Source: Erpobdella octoculata (lineage: Eukaryota; Annelida; Clitellata; Hirudinida; Erpobdellidae). Taken from it: 64,000 nt of DNA. The translations under genes and the position numbers were made by a program. This document shows, one piece after another, positions 51,991 through 64,000 of the stretch (positions within the stretch are counted from its first letter, which is position 1; each line of letters starts with the position of its first letter). The notes beneath the pieces were generated by a model. The model searched no databases and was not told the DNA's origin. It worked only from the letters and a program-made list of their open reading frames with translations. The DNA lies in the NCBI GenBank assembly GCA_963978895.1, contig OZ022242.1:12852462-12916461 (forward strand), in the 5' to 3' direction.

Positions 51991-52929
51991 TTCCTGTGTT
52001 GTTAATTTCTCTAATTGAAGATGTACATATATAAATCAGAAACATATCTTGAAATTAATCAAAATGAGCCATGAAAAAAACCGTTTGAATAAGCTTATCG
52101 CGTGAATATTTTAATTTTAAAACACGACTTTAAATTAAATAATTTATTATCAAAAAATATGTAAAAATAGACTTTGCAATTCTTTCGCACCCTTCCAGTG
52201 GCACTTCAAGTGATTCAGGCTCCAGTTTAGGATTTTGAGTCAAAAACAAAATGTCAATATTTTAATTTATTTGCTTATTAAAAATCAAACTTATTTTTAA
52301 ATCGCTAATATAAAAAACAGCTACAAAATGTATATCAATATACAATGTTGAACACCAAACCAATATTACGTCACAGCACACAAGTGGCGTAATATTGTTA
52401 GAAGTTATTTTCAAATTTAAATTGTAGCGCTTAGCTTTCCTCTTGAGTTTTCATTCAATAAATTATATATGTACCTCCGACTACCCCTCCTCCCGGTCAT
52501 CAGCTAGTCTTGGAGGCAAAAGTGTATAGATTCTTATAACAATTTTGTAATATTTGCATAATTTAACGATATTAAGGTTTTTCTATTTATAGCTGAATAT
52601 TGTTTTCATACAAATTTTATTGAAATTGCTTATAGATTATTAAATTTTGTGTTCATGAATGATGAAATAACAAGTTTATTTTAAAAAAATTCTCTTCATT
52701 TATATACTATTTAGAAGGCTGTATTCCATGTTTTTCTTTTTTATAGACTAATATATTCATAAAAAATGATTTGCAATATTTTAGTATCTGCCAATTTTAA
52801 ATTTATAAAAAAATTTAGCAAAGTATGTTTTTCACTTTTTTTACTTATTTTTTCCCTTTTCATGTTTTTTTACCTGTTTTTTTCCTCGTTTTTTTGTTGT
52901 TTATTTGTGGTCCTGAACGCAGTAAAATG
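51991..52929. other. Intergenic DNA
   Basis: No gene. A small inverted repeat (CAATATTACG at 52360 and CGTAATATTG at 52389) and a GC-richer patch at 52470-52520 suggest fragments of small elements. Confidence 0.45.
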
Positions 52930-53290
52930 ACAAGGACTTGATTAAACAACAGCAACTAATTGCACAGAGCAAAAGAAGACAAATATCACAGACTGTGGTG
53001 TGCCGCAGGATTTGTTCTTGGCCAACTCCTCTTTATTCTCTACACAACCCATATTACTTCTTCGCATTATTTTCAAATTCATCTATACGCTGACGATACT
53101 CAGTTGTACATTCACTTTGATATTAGGGACCTACAATCTGTTAAAGAGCGTCTTTTCGCTTGAGTCTGCGAAATTCGCGTTTTGTGCGCGTTTATGAGAC
53201 TGGACCTAAATCACTCTAAATCCGAACTAGTATATTTACACCGAAGGAACGTCCCAACGCAATATCTGGGTGACTGTAGTCTTCCGGTAG
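52930..53290 (+). mobile_element. LINE reverse transcriptase fragment
   Basis: Translation in shifting frames gives FVLGQLLFILYTTHI, HLYADDTQLYIHFDI (YADD active site) and LDLNHSKSELVYLHRR, typical of the palm and thumb of a Jockey-like polymerase. Both sides are truncated, and at least one frameshift separates the last block. Confidence 0.85.
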
Positions 53291-53299
53291 GTTGATGAG

Positions 53300-54230
53300 T
53301 TTTGGACTACCTTGCAGCGGGAGTTAGGTCGTCATACCATACCAAGCGGACAAGGCATAAATCACATCCTACGCTTTGAAGAGTCCAGGTCCTCATCGTG
53401 GCTTCATCCGTTTTGTTTCCTTTTCTGTGTTGAAAAGCCAAGGTTCTATTTAAGGTAGTTTGTTGAGCTGCTTCGTAGCAGGAGTCAGGTCGTCTTTATC
53501 GGTCGTCATCGGGTCTATTTGAGGGCTGACACAAATCACGTCCCTCCCGATTATTCCTTTCCTATTTCCAGTCGTCCACGCTTTGAAGAGCTCGTGTAGT
53601 GTTGGAACCTGTTGCAATGTGACGTTGAGTTATTTCGGTCATGGTTGTCGTGTTGTCCTTGGTTGTCATTGGAGAAGGGACGAAGCAGAACCCCAATCCG
53701 TTGACTTCTTTGGAATTCATTTCTTTCATGATTGAATAAGCCCAACGTCGTCGTTGAATTTCGGTTGCATTGCAGCGGGAATCAGGTTGTTTTCAGTCGT
53801 CCTTCGAGAAGGGTTTGGGCACCCAGACAAACCCCAATCCGCAGATTACTTTTAAACTTCTAGTCTTCCTCGCTTTGATGAATTTTTAGTCGTCATAGGA
53901 GGAGGGGCTGGGCATGAATCAAGCTTCACTCCGCTGGCTATTTTCAGATTTTGGGTCTTTCACGCTTTGAAGATTTTTCCCTGCGTTGAAGAGTCCATGC
54001 TGGTCTGATGTGATGATGGACTGCTTCTCTCCGGGCGACTGTTCGTCTGTATCCGTCATTAGAAGGGGCTTGAAGGGTCCATGACATCTTTGTGAACTAC
54101 TATCCTCCGTTGCACTGTGTTGTTGAGCGGCATCGCCGCGAGCGTTGGGTAAGGTCAGTCGTCATTGAAGGGAGTGATAACCTTCCCCAGGCATTTTCAG
54201 TCTCCAAGCAATAAAATTATTTACTTCAAT
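53300..54230. repeat. Degenerate tandem repeat, units about 150-170 bp
   Basis: Recurring words at regular spacing: TTGCAGCGGGAGTTAGG (53307), TAGCAGGAGTCAGG (53473), TTGCAGCGGGAATCAGG (53770), with TCGTCAT..GA.GGG.., ACCCCAATCCG and CGCTTTGAAGA in between. GC content is clearly above the surroundings. No reading frame persists. Probably a decayed satellite or the non-coding part of a retroelement. Confidence 0.6.
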
Positions 54231-54288
54231 CGACCATGGAGACAACCATGACATACCTCCCTTCTCAAAAACGATAACGGATTCTTCA

Positions 54289-55921
54289 TTATCGGCTCAC
54301 CTTGTCTTCATCGTCCGTCCTTGTAACCAGATTTATCGGGACAGCGAGGTTGATTCTTGATTCATCGTCGTCTTTGTCATCATCTTTGTCATCATTTCCC
54401 TTTCTTTTGGGACCCGTCTGAGACCTCCGCAGTTTGGGAATCCTGGTTCCATGGACAAAGTCATCATTGTCTTCATCTTTATCGTTACACTGCTTGTACC
54501 TTTGCTTCTTTTTACTCTTGGCCTGAAGTAGTTCCTCGCATTCTTCCGCCATTTGTTTCATCAATGCATTTTTCGTCTTTTTGTCTTTCTCTAATTTTTT
54601 CATCTCTCTATCGGCCTCATCCAATTCTTTTTTCTTTCTTTTTCTTTTCGACGGTAACTATAATTCTAGCACTTCAACTTTCCTCTTAAAATGTTTATTT
54701 ATCAAATTTCTATTCTTGTTAAATAATAAAATTTCTTTATCATCATCATCGCAGTTCTGCAACTTTTCAGCCTCCTTCATAACTTCAACAACTTCAGGTG
54801 AACGTGCCTCTTTAAAGACAGACCGAGAAGATTTCTCTGAAATTGAACTTCTTGAACATGGTTCAAGAACTTCAATTTGTTTTTCCTTAAAAGTTCCATT
54901 TTGCTTAGCATCTGTTGCTTCATCGCGTTAGAAATCGTCAACTCTGATGTTGGAGAGAATTCTAAACTGACCATCTACAATCTCTGGTTTCGTCGTTTCT
55001 CATAACTGATGTTTCACCGTCTCTTTTTTCAAAGTGTTTATTTTTGGTAAATGGTAAATGGTAGATGACTGCTACTACTTGATTGTTGTTCAAACATCAC
55101 AGGTTCTTTCATTTGATGTTCGGCAACCAGAATAGAACAACTTTGGCCTTTCTCACTACGAAAAGCATTTCCTCTGTTTCTACCATCTAATTTCTTCATC
55201 GTTTGACGGAGACCTAACAGCTGAGACGGAGTTGGCACCGTACCTAAACCACATCTTTTTGCCTTTTTCCCAGACGAGAAATTTTTCTGGAGTGACTACC
55301 GGCGTTGAGTTTAGATGCATCGTGCAGTCTTGTATATCTATTCAGAAGAGCTTTATTTATTTGTTTCTTTAAAGGTGGCCCGTCTTCAGGAGCTTGAATC
55401 GATGCTAGATTCTGACAATTCTGATTCTGAAACTTTCTTCTTGCGATGGCCTCAACATTCAAGCTGAAATGAAGTTGCTACGGAACGCTCTTAACCAAAG
55501 GTTTGTTCCTCTTTCTCTTTACGACAGGTCGAGGCCTAACCTTAAAACAAAAGAGTTGATCAGTAGACTTCTTGTTCTCGGTAGTAGTTTTGATTCTGCT
55601 GGTGTTTGCAGATGTTTGCTGGCTTGCAGATGCTGAAGTCACAGTAGTATCAAAAATCATGTCAACAGGGTTTACCCAAAAAGGCAGAGCAGCTTCTATA
55701 AGAGGATCAACTGATGTCACAGAATTCAAAGATGACACGGCATTTGTTTCACAAGAGTCATAGACTGTTTCTGTTTCTTCATTGCTAGAATTTGACAAGG
55801 AATCCGTAGGGATAATGCTCTCGTTGGATTTGCTCTCATTACATTTTTTATCATGACCATTATCATCAACAGCATTGATATCATCATCATTTTCCTTGAC
55901 CATGTCTTCGCGACAGTCCAC
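54289..55921 (-). pseudogene. Broken, unidentified charged ORFs downstream of gag-protease
   Basis: Minus-strand frames at 55921-55478, 55462-55244, 55238-55038, 54974-54777 and 54624-54289 follow each other with stops and shifts. They encode Asp/Glu/Lys-rich, partly coiled-coil-like sequence (DEADREMKKLEKDKKTKNAL; KVRPRPVVKRKRNKP). I do not recognise the family. Position and strand suggest they belong to the same retroelement as the gag above, or to another element fused to it. Confidence 0.5.
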
Positions 55922-56010
55922 TTTATTACGTAGCTTTAGAAAGCATTGTTACTATAAACCGAATTTCTGCTCACTGTTACTCTGATTTTTATTCTCAACC
56001 TTATTTGAAT

Positions 56011-56499
56011 TTACCATTGATTCACTTGAGAGAACACTGTAGGTTTTATACTGTTAAGAAGTTCCACTACTGAAGGTGTCAAGAGAACCATTTCATTCAA
56101 GTTCGATACCACGGCAAACCATACCTTGACCATAGAACTAATGTTCACTAAACGGTCTTCGTCTTCAACACCCGGTTTTATTTTCAAACATATCACGTCT
56201 ACCACTGTTGATGCACCCTTGAACCCCGATATAGCAATTTGTTTTAGTACCGGTACATCTAATGGTTTGACTAGATTGGTGTGGATGCAGCAGATTTCCG
56301 CCCCTCCGTCAATAAGTGCTGTTTGCGGTTCCAGACCCTCTATTTTGACATGGACAAAAGATCTCTTAAAAAATACATTCGCCTTGACGCAATGTTCTTG
56401 ATTATCAATCGAGGGTTCAATTACATTTTTATTTGCTTGACTAATAACTGAACATGATGATACCTTGGCAGTATTTCCATTTGGACAGTTCTTTGCCAA
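56011..56499 (-). mobile_element. Ty3/gypsy retropepsin region
   Basis: The frame continues the gag reading after an in-frame TGA. It begins with the second half of a zinc knuckle (HLAKNC) and carries the aspartic protease signature ALIDGGAEICCI, preceded by VHVKIEGLEPQT. The usual DTGA/DSGA appears here as DGGA. A strand pattern typical of retropepsins follows, ending in a stop. Confidence 0.85.
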
Positions 56500-56505
56500 A
56501 TGTCT

Positions 56506-57234
56506 TCAAGCTTGGCAGTTAAAGCAGAGGCCCTTTCTCATTGCTTCATCGTTTGCCTTGTCCAATGTTTGACGAATCGGCCTGTGGTCGATTGCTCTCT
56601 CCATCATTTGTCGAACCGGTCGGTTATCGTTTCTTGGGTAACTGTACTCTGTTCTTGGTTTGGGTTCTTTTCTTGTAAATTCGTCTCTTTTGTGAGAGGC
56701 TTTAAAATTGTCCGCTGATTTGCCAAGCTGATAAAAACTCAACCATCTTTCTTGTTCTTGAGTTAGAATAAAATCCGAAGACCCACGTGGCAGCAATTCC
56801 TTCATACGATCAACAACCGACAAGTTTGCCAGTTTGTCAAATTGTATGTTCCGGCTTTTGAAATAGTACATTAACGAATTTCTTAATTTTGAAGCAAAAA
56901 GTTTGTAAGTTTCAGTAGCTTGTTTCTTTATAGTGTAGAAATGTTCACGCAGTTTTATGAAACTTATTCTAAATTCATCTAACAGAAATTGTTTTACGGC
57001 TTCACAATCATCCAAATCTTCATATGACAATCTCGAAATCAAAGACTTTGTTTTTTCATTCAGACACATTTGAAGCAGTTTTACTTTTATGACTTCATCA
57101 ACTTTATAGATAACAAAACAATTTTCTAGATGTTCGAAGAAATTCGGAATCTCACTCGGGTCATCAGGCAATTTCCTCATAACATTTTTCATTGCATCGC
57201 CATAAATTTTAATTTTGAATACTAACGAGTTCAT
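56506..57234 (-). mobile_element. Ty3/gypsy gag
   Basis: From the ATG at 57234: a capsid-like region (KLPDDPSEIPNFFEHLENCF, KVKLLQMCLNEKTKSLISRL, RNSLMYYFKSRNIQFDKLAN) and a basic segment, then the first two cysteines of a CCHC knuckle (CFNCQA). A TGA interrupts the knuckle between the CC and HC halves, so gag and protease are now separate frames. The element is inactive as it stands. Confidence 0.85.
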
Positions 57235-57239
57235 TTTGT

Positions 57240-57430
57240 CGTGTTTCGAGTTTATTAGAAAAAGTCCGCTGACAACGATATAAACAATACTAAACAATCG
57301 CGAGTACTCAGCGAGCGAGAACAAACAAGAAAGAGGAAGGGCGGAAGTCGCCACGAATCACAATGGGCTACCAGTCCAAAGACATAATATTAAATGTCAC
57401 ATACATAAATATAAATATAATATTTAACAA
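57240..57430 (-). mobile_element. Candidate LTR between pol and gag of Ty3/gypsy copies
   Basis: On the minus strand the pol C-terminus is followed by a purine tract (AGGGAGG), then TGTTAAATATTATAT, about 190 bp of non-coding DNA containing AATAAAC, and CACGACA just before the gag ATG. This order (polypurine tract, TG...CA, gag) fits one LTR serving as 3' LTR of the upstream pol and 5' LTR of the downstream gag. Exact ends and a primer-binding site were not found. Confidence 0.5.
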
Positions 57431-58095
57431 TATTATACCTCCCTACCAAGCTAGTCAAACCCATAGCGCTTGGGAGGTCTAATTTGACGTCCATGTCTGG
57501 TTTCCATAGAACATCCTGGAACAGGTGGCTCAGGAACAGAAATGGCAGGAGCTTCATTGCAATCTGGTGGAGCTGTAGAGCCTTCAACGTCTGGAGTCAT
57601 CTGATCGTCTTCAATGGTGCGTTGTGCTGGAATTTTTGCCCAATGTAAATTACCTGTAAAATACTCTTTAGTTGAAAAAATAAACCTTCTGTTTCTGATA
57701 AATTCATGCCCATCAGCTGTTACTATTGTGTATCTTTAGGATTATCGACCGATTTGATTTTTCCTTGTCTCCAACTATTATTGATGCGGAATCTGACTGG
57801 TGTATCTGAGCTGATGTTGTGTGGAATGACGAGCATCGTGAAAACCCTTGGTTTTCTGTTGGCATTGAGTTAAACGCTCCTTAGCATCTATAATAACTTC
57901 AGGTTTCAGTTTTCTAGTCCCAATTGGAAGAGCATCTCTCAAACATTCATTTATATATATATAGATAAGGTGATTCTCATTCAGTTTTCAGTTGTTTTGG
58001 GGTTTTCTATTTATCGCTGTTTGCTGGCGTTGTTTAAAATTATTTTTAAGAGAAATTGAGTTTGTGCAAGTTTAGAACACTAGTTTTTCCATATA

Positions 58096-58270
58096 CACTG
58101 GACCCTCGATATTGCGCCTGTGGATAAAGCGCGAATTCGATTATAACGCCGATTGGATGATGGATCCCTAAAAAAGCACAATATGTCTTGTGATTCACTA
58201 TAACGCAGATTGGATATAGCGCAAATTTGGCGTTGGACCTAAAAATCCGCGTAATATCGAGGATCCAGTG
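58096..58270. mobile_element. 175-bp pogo-type MITE
   Basis: Begins CACTGGACCCTCGATATT and ends AATATCGAGGATCCAGTG, near-perfect terminal inverted repeats of about 22 bp, flanked by TA on both sides (58094-58095 and 58271-58272). The inside is also partly self-complementary. TIR sequence and TA target site fit the Tc1/mariner-pogo group. Confidence 0.85.
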
Positions 58271-58960
58271 TATATATGTATTAATCGAAAAGGAAAATAC
58301 TAAAATACACACTGTTCTCCGTGATGTCTAAAGGTGGTAAAGTGAACGACAAACGTCTCAACGTGTTAGTCCTTATGTTACATACACAAGGAACACGAAT
58401 TTTTTATAGAAAAGTTTATGAACAATGTTTTGTTAACAAATTGAAAACTGGATTTGTCATGACATTTTATTATTCTTATTTTGCTTGTTTGACTTGGAAT
58501 ATTAATAATAATATAATATATCACAGCATGTTATTGAAGTTTCCATTGGATTTATGCTTTCATGTTTGGTTCTGCCTAACTCTAAAAGACTCCCAATCAA
58601 CAATAAATTTATCATCCCCCACCAGAAAATCTTGGGACCGCGCCTGGTTCTAGCGTATCACTAAAAGGTTTTGAAAAAGAATGAAAAGCTAAACGAAAAT
58701 AGTGACTGTTATTTTTAATAATGAAAATAGAATAAAATAAGAAAATAATTTTGGTATTATAATGGAAATAGAATAGAAAATTGGTAATTAGAATTGAATG
58801 GAAATTGTTAAAATTAAAATGGAATAAAAATTGAAATAGGGAATATTTTCAAAAAAATAATGGAATTAGAATTGGAATAGAAATTATTTGAAAAAAATAA
58901 TGGAATTAGAATTGGAATAAAAATTAATTTATTAATGGTAATTAGAATTAGAATGAAAAT
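58271..58960. other. Insert debris within the pol remnant
   Basis: AT-rich sequence with imperfect repeats of TGGAATTAGAATTGGAATA (about 58730-58980). It separates the integrase from the pol tail. The frame at 58321 (MSKGGKVNDKRLN) is short and unassigned. Confidence 0.5.
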
Positions 58961-59830
58961 CTAAGAGTTCAAATGGAAATATGAATGAGAATGGAAATTA
59001 TTTAGTGAATGGAAACAACACTGGACAACTGTCATTGGGATGCCATGTCTTGAAAATAATGACTTGAGCTTACTATTAATTTCAGTAGATGTTTTGTTCT
59101 GTAGCCGAACAACTTCTGGATATTTACTGAAATAGTCGATTGCAAGCAAAGGATCACGGAAATTCAAAGTGAATATATCTGCTCCAACTTTATCCCATGG
59201 TTCTTCTGGAATATTGTGAGGTGAAAGAACTTCGCCTCTAGGAAGACTTCGATTGTTAAGACATGGGGAGCAGGATAGAACATGAGTTTTAATATCGCGA
59301 TCAAGTCCAGGCCAGTAAACACAAGTGCGTGCTAACTGTTTCATTTTATCTATCCCTTGGTGGGTTGCGTGTAATTGTTCCAAAACCTTAGGGCGCTCTT
59401 TCTGAGGTGGGATCACTCTGTCATTCATCAGTATAATTCCGTCAGCAATAGTTAGGTCTTGTTGGCAATCCCAGTACGGTTGAGCCTTTGATAAAACCTT
59501 GTTTTTTAGGTGAGGCCATCCATTGCAGATGTAATTGATTACTGAAGATAGCTGAGAATCTGACAATGTTCTTCGATTAAAGTTGCAAAGAATCTCTAAG
59601 AGTGCTGACTAGTGTGTGAACTGCTATTGCCATGTCAGTTTCTAAATCGGAATCATCAGGTATCGGGTATGTAGAGATCTTTACCTGAAACATATTTTAC
59701 ATTTAAATTATATTGCAGTAATTTCATTAACAGCCTCTGCAAACACGGCGATGTATCGTGGATAGATTTTTGAAAAATAGACTCTAACGGGCGATGATCT
59801 GTATGAACTACAACACTTTGTCCGTATAAC

Positions 59831-59899
59831 ACTAATCGTGTTTGCTTGTAACAAATTCGACCATTACGGTCGAATTTGTTACAAGCAAACACGATTAGT
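59831..59899. repeat. Perfect 32-bp palindrome in RNase H
   Basis: Arms 59831-59862 and 59868-59899 are exact reverse complements around a 5-nt loop (ATTAC). The coding sequence of RNase H is interrupted at this point, so one arm is a snap-back copy of the other. Confidence 0.97.
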
Positions 59900-60945
59900 T
59901 TTTTTCACAATCTGTTAAGGAACGGCTACTATAAGCAAATGGCCCTTGAGACTGCATTAGACATGCCCCTAATCCAAAATTTGAAGCATCAGCTTTTCAA
60001 CATTTGGATAGAAAAATTTTAACAATGGCAGGCTGGACACAACGTTTTTAATCTTGTCCAATGCTACTGTGTGATTGGATGTCCACTGAAATTTTTTAAC
60101 AAAGATCTGAGTGGTTCAGTGACATCAGCCATTTTGAGAACAAACTTTATGATGTACGCGAGCATGCCTTTTAGACAACGTAAGTCAGACAATGACTTGG
60201 GCGGTGGCATGTTTATGATGGCCTCAATTCTTTCTGGATCAGCTTTAACGCCTTCGTGTGAAATGATATGTCCCATGTAACGAACAGATTTAACCCGATA
60301 TTGTAATTATTGTTGATATTAAATCGAACACCATTTTTCAAACCTCTTTCAAACACTTTGCTTAGGATATCATCATGTTCTTCAAAAATTTCAGAAGCCA
60401 CTGTCATGTCATCAAATATGATATTCATTCCTCTTATGTCACCAAATATTGACGTGTTGATTCGTTAAAACACTTCTGGGGCACTTGATATGCCAAATGG
60501 CATCCTCAACATTCGGTGTCTTCCAAATGGTGTATTGAAGGTACACAAATATGAGCTGGTTTCATCTAAAGAAACTTGATAGAACCCTTGGCTCTTATCT
60601 GTCACCTTGAAGATTGTCTTGCCATGTAGATAATGTCATCAAGAGTTGGAATGCTAAAATGTTCTCTTAAAATGGCTTTGTTTAGATCTCTTGGAGGCAG
60701 AGACGCAAAGATCCATTTTCTTTTCAACAATCAACAACGAATTGACCCACTTTGTGGCTTTGTAACTTCTGTAATTATGCCTGTTTTCACCATCAAATCA
60801 AGATAATTCTTCAGCCTGTCTTGCACAGCTAAGGGTACACGTCGCGCTGGATGGACGACAGGAGTAACATTTTCATTAAATTTGATACTATATTCAAATG
60901 GAACTTTTCCCAAACTTTCAAAAACTCCAGAGTATTTATTATAAA

Positions 60946-61520
<575 letters not shown>

Positions 61521-61632
61521 CTCATAATCTTATTGTTATCTATAATATAGTAGCCTTCGTCACTCACTCCTTACTGATTCTGTTACGTAATTAGTCGTAT
61601 AGTGGTTATTAAATAAAAGTTTTGTATCATTG

Positions 61633-62601
<969 letters not shown>

Positions 62602-62618
62602 TTATTGCCAAAATTTGC

Positions 62619-62622
<4 letters not shown>

Positions 62623-62712
<90 letters not shown>

Positions 62713-62715
62713 TAT
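62623..62715. repeat. (TA)n microsatellite
   Basis: TA tract right of the inner inverted arm. Confidence 0.98.
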
Positions 62716-62759
62716 GGATTTTAATAATCTATATATATAAATGATTGTTTGTATGTATG

Positions 62760-64000
<1,241 letters not shown>

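Larger units (their letters stand above)
57390..60945 (-). mobile_element. Ty3/gypsy pol remnant (RT, RNase H, integrase, tail)
   Basis: Minus-strand order: RT from 60945 (VTPVVHPARRVPLAVQDRL at about 60870), the catalytic region NIIFDDMTVAS (about 60420), and the connection MGHIISHEGVKADPERIEAI (60276). RNase H follows (VVVHTDHRPLESIF, 59892-59656). The integrase zinc finger is HATHQG...CVYWPG...CSPC, and its core has GADIF and DYFSKYPEV (59566-58961). The domain breaks off after RHGIPMTVV. After AT-rich debris and a MITE, the pol tail reappears at 57600-57390 (RQIRPPKRYGLTSLVGRYN). Several stops and frameshifts; a palindrome sits in RNase H. The 5' edge abuts repeat B at 60946. Confidence 0.88.

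Noticed and set aside
58321..58653. Tigger/CENP-B-type transposase start (MSKGGKVNDKRLN) next to the pogo MITE
   Set aside because: Only a few residues resemble such a start, and the rest of the frame is AT-rich noise. It lies outside the MITE ends.

Overview
The window is nuclear DNA from an AT-rich animal genome. Host genes have spliced GT-AG introns, and the DNA between them is packed with transposable elements, (TA)n microsatellites and minisatellites. The encoded families are metazoan: rhodopsin-class GPCRs, a CRAL-TRIO lipid-transfer protein and a NAP-family histone chaperone. An invertebrate is clear. A lophotrochozoan such as a leech or another annelid is my guess and is not shown by the sequence. 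No database search was possible, so family names rest on motifs read by eye.

Region 1 (about 1.2-38.1 kb) is a cluster of seven related orphan class A GPCR genes: GPCR1 (+), GPCR2 (-), GPCR3, 4, 5 and 6 (+), GPCR7 (-). Each has two coding exons, and a phase-0 intron cuts TM2 at the same codon, just before the conserved Asp2.50. GPCR3, 4 and 5 form a subgroup with signal peptides, long N-termini, DRY motifs and 73-81 bp introns. GPCR1, 2, 6 and 7 have short N-termini, ERY motifs and long introns that collect repeats. GPCR4 and GPCR5 are almost identical through their cores, intron included, but differ at both ends. Six of the seven receptors have lost the CWxP proline of TM6.

Region 2 (42.8-51.5 kb) holds two ordinary host genes that I could assemble exon by exon with consistent phases: a seven-exon CRAL-TRIO protein (324 aa, +) and an eight-exon NAP1-like histone chaperone (336 aa, -). 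The NAP gene has a 20-nt exon, a serine-rich C-terminus, and a tRNA-derived SINE in its last intron.

Region 3 (52.9-64 kb) is mainly mobile DNA: a LINE fragment, a degenerate tandem repeat, a decayed Ty3/gypsy arrangement (pol, one LTR, then gag-protease, all on the minus strand), a small pogo-type MITE, and a large nested inverted structure ending in what look like Penelope-like element (PLE) termini next to (TA)n tracts.

Other mobile elements lie between the GPCR genes: a deleted hAT transposon with an exact 8-bp target duplication, a 5'-truncated LINE with a poly-A tail, a foldback element, and several dispersed repeat families here called B, C, D, F, G and H. The most interesting non-genic signals are two hammerhead-ribozyme motifs with all core elements (63.94-64.00 kb, + strand; 4.70-4.75 kb, - strand) and a degenerate third one in the inverted arms at 61.75-62.60 kb.
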